Shown here: piece after piece, positions 34,534-43,790 of the stretch | How the letters are laid out: the number at the start of each line of letters is the position of its first letter | Numbering within the stretch: the stretch's first letter is position 1 | Source of the DNA: Klebsiella quasivariicola | GTDB taxonomy: Bacteria; Pseudomonadota; Gammaproteobacteria; Enterobacterales; Enterobacteriaceae | Assembly (NCBI RefSeq): GCF_002269255.1 | Contig: NZ_CP022823.1 | Coordinates: forward strand, 930,001 to 994,000 | DNA length: 64,000 nt | Reading direction: 5' to 3' | Program-made: the position numbers and the translations under genes | Notes under the pieces: model-generated | The model's input: the letters and a program-made list of their open reading frames with translations, nothing else | Told to the model about the DNA's origin: nothing | Databases searched by the model: none

Positions 34534-37419
34534 ATGCCCCGCAGTTTATGGTTCAAGGTTTTTGTTGTGCTGGCCGCCCTCTGGGCGCCGTTTAGTCAGG
34601 CCGACACCGGATGGCAGCCGATTCAGGAGACGATCCGCAAAAGCGAAAAAGACACGCGTCAGTATCAGGCGATCCGCCTTGATAACGACATGGTCGTGCT
34701 GCTGGTTTCCGATCCGCAGGCGGTGAAATCGCTGTCGGCGCTGGTGGTGCCGGTGGGATCCCTGCAGGATCCGGCCGATCATCAGGGGCTGGCGCATTTT
34801 CTGGAACATATGACGCTGATGGGGTCGCAAAAATATCCCCAGCCTGACAGCCTTGCAGAGTTTCTTAAGCTACACGGCGGCAGCCATAACGCCAGCACCG
34901 CGCCCTACCGCACCGCGTTTTATCTTGAAGTGGAGAATGATGCGCTGGACGGGGCCGTAGACCGCCTGGCCGACGCCATCGCCGCGCCGCTGCTGGATAA
35001 GAAATATGCCGACCGCGAACGTAACGCGGTCAACGCCGAGCTGACGATGGCCCGGACGCGAGACGGGATGCGTATGGCCCAGGTCAGCGCGGAGACCATC
35101 AACCCGGCTCACCCGGCGGCCCACTTCTCCGGTGGCAACCTCGAGACGCTCAGCGATAAGCCCGGCAGCCCGGTACTTGATGCGTTGCATACCTTCCGCG
35201 ATAGCTGGTACTCCGCCAACCTGATGAAAGCGGTGATCTACAGCAACAAGCCGTTGCCGGAGCTGGCGCGGATGGCTGCTGACACCTTTGGCCGCGTGCC
35301 GAATCGTCAGATCAGCAGGCCGCAAATTACCGTCCCGGTGGTCACGGATGCGCAAAAAGGCATCATTATTCACTATGTGCCGGCGATGCCGCGCAAAGTG
35401 CTGCGCGTCGAGTTTCGCATCGACAACAACAGCGATCGCTTCCGCAGTAAAACCGATGAGCTGGTCACCTATCTCATCGGCAACCGCAGCCCGGGCACGC
35501 TCTCTGACTGGCTGCAAAAGCAGGGGCTGGCGGAAGGTATCCGCGCCGATTCCGATCCGGTGGTAAACGGCAACAGCGGCGTACTGGCGATCTCTGCCAC
35601 CCTCACCGATAAAGGCCTGGCGCACCGCGATGAAGTGACGGCGGCCATTTTCAGCTACCTCGACCTCCTGCGTACTCAGGGCATCGACAAACGCTATTTC
35701 GACGAACTGGCGCATGTGCTGGCGCTGGATTTCCGCTATCCGTCAATCAACCGCGACATGGATTACGTGGAATGGCTGGCAGACACCATGATCCGGGTGC
35801 CGGTCGAGCATGCGCTGGACGTAGTCAACATTGCCGACCAGTACGACCCGCAGGCGATCAAAGACCGGCTGGCGATGATGACCCCGCAGAACGCCCGCAT
35901 CTGGTATATCAGCCCCCAGGAGCCGCATAACAAGACGGCCTATTTTGTCGATGCGCCGTATCAGGTGGATAAGATTAGCGAGCAGACCTTCGCTGACTGG
36001 CAGCACAAATCGCGGGCCATCCAGCTGCAGCTGCCGGCGCTCAACCCCTATATTCCGGATGATTTCACCCTCATCAAAAGCGATAAAGCCTGGCCGCATC
36101 CGCAGCTGATCCTCGATGACCCGACGCTGCGGGTGGTGTATGCCCCGAGCCAGTATTTTGCCAGCGAGCCGAAGGCGGATATCTCCCTGGTGCTGCGTAA
36201 TCCCCAGGCGATGGACAGCGCTCGCCGGCAGGTGATGTTTGCTCTCAACGATTATCTCGCCGGCATCGCCCTCGATCAGCTCAGTAACCAGGCGGCGGTC
36301 GGCGGCATTTCGTTCTCCACCGGCGCTAATAACGGATTAATGGTCAATGCCAACGGCTATACCCAGCACCTTCCGGCGCTGTTCAGCGATCTGTTGCAGG
36401 GATACTTCAGCTATACGCCGACCGAGGAGCAGCTGGAGCAGGCCAAATCCTGGTATGCGCAGATGATGGACTCCGCCGAGAAAGGCAAAGCCTACGATCA
36501 GGCGATAATGCCCATCCAGATGGTCTCCCAGGTGCCGTACTTCCAGCGCGAAGTGCGCCGGGCGCTGCTGCCCTCCATCACCCTTAAAGAGGTGCTCGAC
36601 TACCGCGCCAACCTGAAAACCAAGGGGCGTCCTGAACTGATGGTGATCGGCAATATGACCGCCGATGCCGCCACGACGCTGGCCCGCCAGATCCAGCAGC
36701 AGCTGGGCGCTGACGGCAACGAATGGTGCCGCAATAAAGACGTGGTGGTGAACCGTCAGCAGCTGGCGATCTTCAACAAAGCGGGCAACAGCACCGACTC
36801 CGCGCTGGCCGCAGTGTTCGCGCCGCCCAATGTCGATGAGTTCAGCAGCACCGCCGCCAGCACTCTGCTGGGGCAGATCGTTCAGCCATGGTTCTACAAC
36901 CAGCTGCGTACTGAAGAGCAGCTTGGCTACGCGGTCTTTGCCTTCCCGATGAACGTGGGGCGCCAGTGGGGTATGGGCTTCCTGCTGCAGAGCAGCGATA
37001 AGCAGCCAGCCTTCCTCTGGCAGCGGTTCCAGGCCTTCTTCCCCACCGCGGAGGCGAAGCTGCGGGCGATGAAGCCGGAAGAGTTTGCCCAGCTCCAGCA
37101 GGCGGTGATAAGCCAGATGCTGCAGGCGCCGCAGACGCTGGGCGATGAAGCCTCGAAACTGAGCAAAGATTTCGATCGCGGTAATATGCGTTTTGATTCA
37201 CGTGATAAAGTAGTGGCTCAGATTAAACTGCTGACGCCGCAAAAACTTGCCGACTTCTTCCATCAGACGGTGGTGGATCCGCAGGGCATGACGATACTGT
37301 CCCAGATTTCCGGTAGCCAGAATGGCAAAGCGGACTATGCCCAGCCGAAAGGCGGCAAAGTGTGGGAAAATGTCAGCGCATTGCAGCAATCCCTACCCCT
37401 GATGCGAGAGAATGAATGA
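34534..37419 (+). CDS. ptrA: PtrA, protease III (pitrilysin)
   Basis: A 961-residue periplasmic M16 zinc metalloprotease that degrades small polypeptides. A signal peptide (about 1-23, cleaved near SQA) is followed by the inverted zinc motif His88-Phe-Leu-Glu91-His92 in the active N-terminal half; the C-terminal half is the inactive M16 repeat. It is inserted between recC and recB in enterobacteria without a known link to recombination. recB starts inside its stop codon (4-nt overlap). The 120 bp before it hold a promoter region. Confidence 0.97.
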   Translation: MPRSLWFKVFVVLAALWAPFSQADTGWQPIQETIRKSEKDTRQYQAIRLDNDMVVLLVSDPQAVKSLSALVVPVGSLQDPADHQGLAHFLEHMTLMGSQKYPQPDSLAEFLKLHGGSHNASTAPYRTAFYLEVENDALDGAVDRLADAIAAPLLDKKYADRERNAVNAELTMARTRDGMRMAQVSAETINPAHPAAHFSGGNLETLSDKPGSPVLDALHTFRDSWYSANLMKAVIYSNKPLPELARMAADTFGRVPNRQISRPQITVPVVTDAQKGIIIHYVPAMPRKVLRVEFRIDNNSDRFRSKTDELVTYLIGNRSPGTLSDWLQKQGLAEGIRADSDPVVNGNSGVLAISATLTDKGLAHRDEVTAAIFSYLDLLRTQGIDKRYFDELAHVLALDFRYPSINRDMDYVEWLADTMIRVPVEHALDVVNIADQYDPQAIKDRLAMMTPQNARIWYISPQEPHNKTAYFVDAPYQVDKISEQTFADWQHKSRAIQLQLPALNPYIPDDFTLIKSDKAWPHPQLILDDPTLRVVYAPSQYFASEPKADISLVLRNPQAMDSARRQVMFALNDYLAGIALDQLSNQAAVGGISFSTGANNGLMVNANGYTQHLPALFSDLLQGYFSYTPTEEQLEQAKSWYAQMMDSAEKGKAYDQAIMPIQMVSQVPYFQREVRRALLPSITLKEVLDYRANLKTKGRPELMVIGNMTADAATTLARQIQQQLGADGNEWCRNKDVVVNRQQLAIFNKAGNSTDSALAAVFAPPNVDEFSSTAASTLLGQIVQPWFYNQLRTEEQLGYAVFAFPMNVGRQWGMGFLLQSSDKQPAFLWQRFQAFFPTAEAKLRAMKPEEFAQLQQAVISQMLQAPQTLGDEASKLSKDFDRGNMRFDSRDKVVAQIKLLTPQKLADFFHQTVVDPQGMTILSQISGSQNGKADYAQPKGGKVWENVSALQQSLPLMRENE

Positions 37420-40400
37420 CCGACACCGCTGAGTCTTTGGATCCCCTGCGCTTGCCCCTGACGGGCGAGCGCCTGATAGAAGCCTCTGCGGGCACCGGAA
37501 AAACCTTTACCATCGCCGCGCTGTATCTGCGGCTGCTGTTGGGGCTGGGCGGCGAGTCCGCCTATCCCCGCGCCATCAGCGTTGAAGAGCTGCTGGTGGT
37601 GACCTTTACCGAAGCGGCGACCGAAGAGCTGCGCGGGCGTATCCGCAGCAACATCCACGAACTGCGCATCGCCTGCCTGCGCGGCGAATCTGACAACCCG
37701 CTCTACAGCGCGCTGCTGGCGGAGATCGCCGACAAAGACGACGCCGCGAAGACCCTGCTGCTGGCCGAGCGGCAAATGGACGAGGCGGCGGTATTCACCA
37801 TCCACGGCTTTTGCCAGCGGATGCTGAGCCTCAACGCCTTCGAGTCGGGCATGCTGTTCGAGCAGCAGCTGATTGAGGATGAATCCCGCCTGCGCTATCA
37901 GGCCTGCGCCGACTTCTGGCGTCGCCACTGCTATCCCCTGACCCGCGATATCGCGGCGGTGATCCACGATGTCTGGAAAGGGCCGCGCGATCTGCTGAAG
38001 TCCCTTGACCGCTGGCTGCAGGGCGAAGCGCCGCAGCTCAAGTCACCGCCAGCCGCTAACGAGACGCTGGCCGAGCGCCATCAGCAGATCATCAGCCGCA
38101 TTGACTCGCTTAAGCAGCAGTGGCGTGAGCAGGTGGGTGAGATCGAAGGCGTGCTGGAAAATTCCGGCCTTGACCGGCGGAAGTTCAATCGCGGCAATCA
38201 GGGCAAGTGGATTGAGAAAGTGAACGCCTGGGCGCAGGAAGAGACGTTGAGCTACCAGCTGCCCGACGCGCTGGAGAAATTTGCCCAGTCGTTTCTGTAC
38301 GAGCGCACTAAAGCCGGCGGCGAACCGCCGGTACATCCGTTGTTTAGCGCCGTTGAGACGCTGCTGTCCTCGTCGCTCACGCTCACCGATCTGGTGCTGG
38401 CGAGAGCAATGGTCGAGATCCGCGATGCGGTCGCGCGCGAAAAGCGCCGCCGCGGCGAGCTGGGGTTTGACGATATGCTCAGCCGGCTTGACGAGGCGCT
38501 GCGCGGCGACAGCGGCGAGGCGCTGGCCAGCGCCATTCGCCAGCGTTTTCCGGTGGCGATGATCGATGAATTTCAGGACACCGACCCCCAGCAGTACCGA
38601 ATTTTTCGCCGTATCTGGCGCCAGCAGCCGGAGACGGCGCTGCTGCTGATCGGCGACCCAAAACAAGCCATCTACGCTTTTCGCGGCGCCGATATCTTTA
38701 CCTATATGAAGGCGCGCGGCGACGTTGCCGCGCACTACACCCTCGATACCAACTGGCGCTCCTCGCCGGGCATGGTCGGCAGCGTCAACCGCTTGTTCAG
38801 CCTCAGCGATAACCCCTTTATGTTTCGCGAGATCCCCTTCCTGCCGGTGAAGGCAGCGGCAAAGAACCAGGGGCTGCGCTTTAGCGTTGACGCGGCGGAC
38901 GTACCTGCGATGAACGTCTGGCTGATGCCCGGCGACACCGTCGGGTCTGGCGATTATCAGACGTTTATGGCGCAGCTCTGCGCCACGCAGATCCGCGACT
39001 GGCTGAGCGCCGGCCAGCAGGGGCGCGCGCTGCTGTGGCGTGGGGAAACCTCGCGCCCGGTGCAGGCTTCGGATATCACGGTGCTGGTGCGCAACCGGCT
39101 GGAGGCGGCACAGGTGCGTGAAGCGCTGCAGACGCTGGGCATCCCCTCGGTCTACCTCTCCAACCGCGACAGCGTTTTTGAGACGCTGGAGGCCCAGGAG
39201 CTGCTCTGGCTGCTGCAGGCGGTGCTGGCCCCGGAGCGGGAAAATACCCTGCGCAGCGCGCTGGCGACCTCCATGTTTGGCCTGACCGCGCTGGATATTG
39301 AAAACCTGAACCAGGACGAGCAGGCATGGGACGCGCTGGTAGAGGAGTTCAGCGAATACCGCCAGATCTGGCGGCAGCGAGGGGTGATGCCGATGCTGCG
39401 GGCGTTGATGACGGCCCGGCATATCGCCGAGAATCTGCTGGCGACCCGCGGCGGCGAGCGGCGCTTAACCGACATTCTGCACATCAGCGAATTGCTGCAG
39501 GAGGCGGCCAGCCAGCTGGAAAGCGAGCATGCCCTGGTGCGCTGGCTGGCGCAGCACATCGCCGAGCCGGACAGCAACGCCGCCAGCCAGCAGATGCGTC
39601 TCGAAAGTGATAAGCACCTGGTGCAAATTGTCACCATTCACAAGTCAAAAGGGCTGGAATACCCCCTGGTCTGGCTGCCGTTTATCGCCCGGTTTCGTAA
39701 ACAGGACCAGGCGTTTTACCACGATCGCGAGACGTTCGCGGCGGTGCTGGATCTGGGCCAGGATGAATCCAGCCTCGAGCTGGCGGAGGCGGAACGGCTG
39801 GCGGAAGATCTGCGCCTGTTGTACGTCGCCTTGACCCGCGCGGTCTGGCACTGCAGCCTCGGCGTGGCGCCGCTCAGTAGCCGGAAATCCGGCAACAGCG
39901 ATTTCCATCTCAGCGCGCTGGGGCGTTTGCTGCAGGCAGGTGAAGCCATGGACGCCGCCGGGCTGGCTGCGCAGCTGGCAGACTTCTGTCAGGGCGAGAT
40001 TGCATTACAGAGACCGGGCGAGCTGGATCTCACCCCGTGGCAGGCGCCCGCGGCGACCATCCCCCCGCTGTCGGCGCGTGAGCTACAGCGCCGTATCGCC
40101 GACGACTGGCGGGTGACCAGCTACTCCGGGCTGCAGCAGCATGGTTTCAGCGGCGGGCAGGATCTGCTGCCGCGTCTGGATGTCGATGCCGCCGGCGTCG
40201 GTGAAGTGGTGGAAGAGCCGCAGTTGACTCCGCACCAGTTCCCGCGCGGCGCCGCGCCGGGGACCTTCCTGCACAGCTTGTTTGAGGAGCTGGACTTCAC
40301 CCAGCCGGTGCCGGACGGATGGATGGCGGAGAAGCTGCAGCTGAGCGGGTTTGACGCGCAGTGGGCGCCGGTGCTGACCGACTGGCTGGGGGGCGTGCTG

Positions 40401-40952
40401 AAGACCCGCCTGCCGGGGCCGGATATCGCGCTCAATCAGCTTGCGGCGCGGGATAAACAGGTGGAGATGGCGTTTTACCTGCCCATCGCCCAGCTGCTGA
40501 CGGCGGAGCGCCTTGACGCGCTTATCCGCCAGTACGATCCCCTCTCCGCCGACACGCCGCCGCTGGATTTCCGCCAGGTGCGCGGCATGCTGAAGGGCTT
40601 TATCGATCTGGTCTTCCGCCACGAAGGCCGCTATTACCTGCTGGATTACAAATCCAACTGGCTGGGGGGAGATCGCGAGGCCTATACCCGGCCGGCGATG
40701 GAGCAGGCGATGCGTGCCCACCGCTACGATCTACAGTATCAGCTGTATAGCCTGGCGCTGCACCGCTATCTGCGCCACCGGCTGGCCGATTATGACTATG
40801 ACCGCCACTTCGGTGGCGTGATTTATCTCTTCCTGCGCGGCATGGACGGGCAGGAGGGGGGGCAGGGGATCTTCACCACCCGGCCGGTGAGACCGCTGAT
40901 TGACGGTCTGGATCAGCTTTTTGCCGGAGAAACGCAGGAGGAGGCCTCATGA
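37416..40952 (+). CDS. recB: RecB, exonuclease V beta subunit
   Basis: A 1178-residue 3'-5' helicase and nuclease. Walker A is ASAGTGKT (residues 23-30), motif II is DEFQDTD, and the C-terminal nuclease has Asp1064, Asp1077 and Lys1079 (LLDYKSN), equal to the E. coli catalytic set with a 3-residue shift. It loads RecA after Chi. It overlaps ptrA and recD by 4 nt each. Confidence 0.98.
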   Translation: MTDTAESLDPLRLPLTGERLIEASAGTGKTFTIAALYLRLLLGLGGESAYPRAISVEELLVVTFTEAATEELRGRIRSNIHELRIACLRGESDNPLYSALLAEIADKDDAAKTLLLAERQMDEAAVFTIHGFCQRMLSLNAFESGMLFEQQLIEDESRLRYQACADFWRRHCYPLTRDIAAVIHDVWKGPRDLLKSLDRWLQGEAPQLKSPPAANETLAERHQQIISRIDSLKQQWREQVGEIEGVLENSGLDRRKFNRGNQGKWIEKVNAWAQEETLSYQLPDALEKFAQSFLYERTKAGGEPPVHPLFSAVETLLSSSLTLTDLVLARAMVEIRDAVAREKRRRGELGFDDMLSRLDEALRGDSGEALASAIRQRFPVAMIDEFQDTDPQQYRIFRRIWRQQPETALLLIGDPKQAIYAFRGADIFTYMKARGDVAAHYTLDTNWRSSPGMVGSVNRLFSLSDNPFMFREIPFLPVKAAAKNQGLRFSVDAADVPAMNVWLMPGDTVGSGDYQTFMAQLCATQIRDWLSAGQQGRALLWRGETSRPVQASDITVLVRNRLEAAQVREALQTLGIPSVYLSNRDSVFETLEAQELLWLLQAVLAPERENTLRSALATSMFGLTALDIENLNQDEQAWDALVEEFSEYRQIWRQRGVMPMLRALMTARHIAENLLATRGGERRLTDILHISELLQEAASQLESEHALVRWLAQHIAEPDSNAASQQMRLESDKHLVQIVTIHKSKGLEYPLVWLPFIARFRKQDQAFYHDRETFAAVLDLGQDESSLELAEAERLAEDLRLLYVALTRAVWHCSLGVAPLSSRKSGNSDFHLSALGRLLQAGEAMDAAGLAAQLADFCQGEIALQRPGELDLTPWQAPAATIPPLSARELQRRIADDWRVTSYSGLQQHGFSGGQDLLPRLDVDAAGVGEVVEEPQLTPHQFPRGAAPGTFLHSLFEELDFTQPVPDGWMAEKLQLSGFDAQWAPVLTDWLGGVLKTRLPGPDIALNQLAARDKQVEMAFYLPIAQLLTAERLDALIRQYDPLSADTPPLDFRQVRGMLKGFIDLVFRHEGRYYLLDYKSNWLGGDREAYTRPAMEQAMRAHRYDLQYQLYSLALHRYLRHRLADYDYDRHFGGVIYLFLRGMDGQEGGQGIFTTRPVRPLIDGLDQLFAGETQEEAS

Positions 40953-42793
40953 CTTTCGAACAACTACTGCTGGCCGCGGTGGAGCAGCGTCTGCTGCGGC
41001 CGCTGGACGTCCAGTTTGCCCTGATGGTGGCGCAAAACGACCCGCCGGCGGTCAAGCTGGCAGCGGCGTTACTGAGCCGGGATGCCGGCGAGGGGCACGT
41101 CTGCCTGCCGCTCTCGCGGCTGAGCGGCGACGAGGCGCTGAGCGGAAAAGCGGGGGAGATCCGCGATCGGCTGCTGGCCGAAGCCGGCGCGCCGGAGGAC
41201 TGGCCCGCGCTGCTGCTCGCGTCGTCGGCGGTAAGCTGCGGCGATGCCCCGGCGCCGATGATTTTGTGCGGCGACCGGCTCTACCTGAACCGGATGTGGC
41301 GCAACGAGCTGACCGTCGCCCGCTTCTTCAATGACGCCAACCGGGTGCTGGAGATGGATGAGGCGCGGCTGGCGGCCACCCTGAATGCGCTGTTTCCCGC
41401 CACTGGCGAAACCGACTGGCAAAAAGTGGCCGCGGCGGTGGCGCTGACCCGCCGCATATCGGTGATCTCCGGCGGTCCCGGGACCGGGAAGACCACCACC
41501 GTGGCGAAGCTTCTGGCGGCGCTGATCCAGATTGACGACAGTCCACGCTGTCGTATTCGCCTCGCAGCGCCGACCGGTAAAGCGGCAGCGCGCCTGACCG
41601 AATCGCTGGGGGCGGCACTGAGAAAGCTGCCGCTGACCGACGCGCAGAAAGCGTTAATTCCCACCGAGGCCAGCACGCTGCATCGTCTGCTCGGCGCCCA
41701 GCCCGGCAGCCAGCGCATGCGCTATCATGCCGGCAACCCGCTGCATCTGGACGTGCTGGTGGTGGATGAAGCCTCGATGATTGACCTGCCGATGATGTCG
41801 CGGCTTATCGACGCGCTGCCGGCTCACGGGCGGGTGATTTTCCTTGGCGATCGCGACCAGCTGGCCTCCGTGGAAGCCGGGGCGGTACTGGGCGACATCT
41901 GCGCCTGGGCAAGCTCGGGTTACACCGCCGCACGGGCGCAGGAGCTGACCCGGCTGACCGGTTCGCCGGTGCCTGCGGGCGAGGGGACTATCGCCGGCGC
42001 GCTGAGAGACAGCTTGTGCCTGCTGCAAAAGAGCTATCGCTTCGGCAGTCACTCCGGTATCGGGAGCCTGGCGCGGGCGGTGAACGCTGGTGCGCGCGCG
42101 GAGGTGAAGGCCACGCTGCGCCAGCCGTTTGACGATATCGCGCTTCATCCCCTCAGCACGACTGACGAGTACGAGGCCATGCTCGGCGCGGCCCAGCAGG
42201 GCTATGAGCGCTACCTGCAGCTGCGCCGCGAGCGGGCCGAACCGCAGGCCATGCTGGCCGCTTTCAGCGAATTCCAGCTGCTGTGCGCGCTGCGCGAAGG
42301 GCCGTACGGCGTGAGCGGCGTCAATGAGCGGCTGGAGCAGCGGCTCAACCGCCAGCGGGCGATCGCCCTGCCGCGCCACTCCCGCTGGTATGACGGCCGA
42401 CCGATCATGATATCGCGCAACGACAGCGCGCTGGGGCTGTTTAACGGCGATATCGGCATTGCGCTGGAGCGCAACGGCGAGCTGCGGGTGTGGTTCCTGA
42501 TGCCCGACGGCGCCATCAAGTCGGTACAGCCGAGCCGCCTGCCGGAGCATGATACCGCCTGGGCGATGACCGTGCATAAATCGCAGGGCTCGGAGTTCGA
42601 ACATGCGGCGCTGATCCTGCCGGCGCGCAGCGTCCCGCTGGTGACGCGCGAACTGGTCTATACCGCCATCACCCGCGCGAAACAGCGCTTGTCGCTCTAT
42701 GCCGACGAGCAGGTACTCTCCCAGGCCATTGTGACGCGAACCGAGCGGCGCAGCGGTCTGGCGGAGATTTTTGCCGGGCGCGAAGCCTCCTGA
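40949..42793 (+). CDS. recD: RecD, exonuclease V alpha subunit
   Basis: A 614-residue 5'-3' SF1B helicase (E. coli 608). Walker A GGPGTGKT has Lys181, motif II is VVDEASMID and the C-terminal motif is WAMTVHKSQGSEF. It is the fast motor of RecBCD before Chi. Its ATG overlaps the recB stop. Confidence 0.98.
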   Translation: MTFEQLLLAAVEQRLLRPLDVQFALMVAQNDPPAVKLAAALLSRDAGEGHVCLPLSRLSGDEALSGKAGEIRDRLLAEAGAPEDWPALLLASSAVSCGDAPAPMILCGDRLYLNRMWRNELTVARFFNDANRVLEMDEARLAATLNALFPATGETDWQKVAAAVALTRRISVISGGPGTGKTTTVAKLLAALIQIDDSPRCRIRLAAPTGKAAARLTESLGAALRKLPLTDAQKALIPTEASTLHRLLGAQPGSQRMRYHAGNPLHLDVLVVDEASMIDLPMMSRLIDALPAHGRVIFLGDRDQLASVEAGAVLGDICAWASSGYTAARAQELTRLTGSPVPAGEGTIAGALRDSLCLLQKSYRFGSHSGIGSLARAVNAGARAEVKATLRQPFDDIALHPLSTTDEYEAMLGAAQQGYERYLQLRRERAEPQAMLAAFSEFQLLCALREGPYGVSGVNERLEQRLNRQRAIALPRHSRWYDGRPIMISRNDSALGLFNGDIGIALERNGELRVWFLMPDGAIKSVQPSRLPEHDTAWAMTVHKSQGSEFEHAALILPARSVPLVTRELVYTAITRAKQRLSLYADEQVLSQAIVTRTERRSGLAEIFAGREAS

Positions 42794-42801
42794 GACGCCG
42801 C

Positions 42802-42840
42802 GTCCGGGCGATAGGGACAAGGGTGACCCCCGTCCCGGAC
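42802..42840. repeat. GC palindrome after recD
   Basis: GTCCGGG (42802-42808) is complementary to CCCGGAC (42834-42840), 24 nt apart, between recD and the convergent small membrane gene. It resembles the other CCGGG repeats of the window and may end both transcripts. Confidence 0.5.
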
Positions 42841-42850
42841 TGGCGAAGAA

Positions 42851-43171
42851 TCAGTAGCTGAAGAACAGGGGGATGAGCCAGAACACCGATATCGAGTTCA
42901 TGGCACAAAAATAGGCCCCATAGCGCATGGGGAGTGATGACGTTGAGAGATCGGCAATAACGATAACCACCAGTGAAATAATCAGGTTGGCTATCGATAT
43001 GACGATGAACAGCAAGAACACCATCATCCCGGCCGCCATGGCGCCGGATGAGGGGCCTCCGCTACCCGCCATAATCATTATCAGCAACAGCGCCCAGGGA
43101 TAGAGGGAAATGACCAGCACGATGTTTTTGATGTTTCTGATCACCCAGTTGGGCTGCTTTTTCTTAGCCAT
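42851..43171 (-). CDS. Small three-helix membrane protein, unknown (paralogue of the next gene)
   Basis: A 106-residue hydrophobic protein with a basic N-terminus (MAKKKQPNWVIRNIKNI) and three predicted helices at about 17-36, 46-74 and 87-104. It shares with its neighbour PNW-x-(I/L)-R, a LYPW tract in helix 1, LI(I/S)SLV in helix 2 and AMNSIS in helix 3. No catalytic motif is visible. The reading frame is clean, an AGGACTGATA-like leader precedes it, and it lies between recD and argA where E. coli has no gene. I do not recognise the family. Confidence 0.72.
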   Translation of the reverse strand: MAKKKQPNWVIRNIKNIVLVISLYPWALLLIMIMAGSGGPSSGAMAAGMMVFLLFIVISIANLIISLVVIVIADLSTSSLPMRYGAYFCAMNSISVFWLIPLFFSY

Positions 43172-43245
43172 TATCAGTCCTTAGCGTAATGAATGATTTA
43201 TCGTGTGTTTCGCCTGAATCATGATGACGGAGGGGCGCTTTAAGG

Positions 43246-43560
43246 TCATATGGCCAGCAGTCCGAGCCACCATAGTGATATCGAATTCATCGCGAAAAAG
43301 CGGACTGTCGCGCCGCCGGCCAGCGGTGGAGTGGAACAGCGGGCACAAAAAATGACCAGCGAGGAGATGAGGAAATTAATGCCGGATGTCAGGGCCAGCA
43401 GAAATAATATCGCGATGGCGGCGCCGAGCGCGGCATAGCCGTGCTGATGATGGCGCTGGTTATCCCAGAGCAGCAAAATCAACAGCAACCACGGATAGAG
43501 GGCGACCGCGGTGGTGATGAGGTTGATATGTCTGACCAGCCAGTTCGGTTTGGTTTCCAT
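43246..43560 (-). CDS. Small three-helix membrane protein, unknown (paralogue of the previous gene)
   Basis: A 104-residue protein starting METKPNWLVRHINLITTAVA, with helices at about 14-32, 44-73 and 88-104. The shared motifs with the gene at 42851-43171 (PNW, LYPW, NFLISSLVIF, FAMNSIS) show that the two arose by tandem duplication, now clearly diverged. A possible ribosome site, AAGGATCG, precedes the start. Both are on the minus strand with a 74-bp gap and may be co-transcribed. Function unknown. Confidence 0.72.
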   Translation of the reverse strand: METKPNWLVRHINLITTAVALYPWLLLILLLWDNQRHHQHGYAALGAAIAILFLLALTSGINFLISSLVIFCARCSTPPLAGGATVRFFAMNSISLWWLGLLAI

Positions 43561-43727
43561 TCTTTAAGCGATCCTTGCAGGGTGGGTAGCGGCCGTTGCG
43601 CCAGTCGACCTCCTGTCGACAGCCTGTAGCATATCGTTGGGCCAGCGTTAAAGGAATGGTCTGCGTGGAAACCAGGAATTTCGCCCGCGTGCCGCACACT
43701 GTGCCCGCGCGAAGCGATGCTGGAGAG

Positions 43728-43769
43728 CGGCCGGGAATAAGGCGATAAACGCCGCTTTTTCCCGGGCCG
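43728..43769. repeat. REP-like palindrome at the 3' end of argA
   Basis: CGGCCGGG (43728-43734 region) faces CCCGGGCCG (43761-43769), with an inner GGCG/CGCC pair (43741-43744, 43750-43753). It is the same design as the element at 20508-20543 and begins just past the argA stop codon. Confidence 0.68.
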
Positions 43770-43790
43770 TTAAAAAGGGTAGGGAAGGGC

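Noticed and set aside
38043..39422. 459-codon open frame on the minus strand inside recB, and similar long antisense frames in recC, aas, recD and pduS
   Set aside because: GC-rich codon bias creates long antisense frames. RecB itself is intact and conserved.
42851..43560. Toxin-antitoxin or phage-defence pair
   Set aside because: The two proteins are paralogues with the same topology, not a toxin with a partner. No nuclease, transferase or DNA-binding motif is visible.
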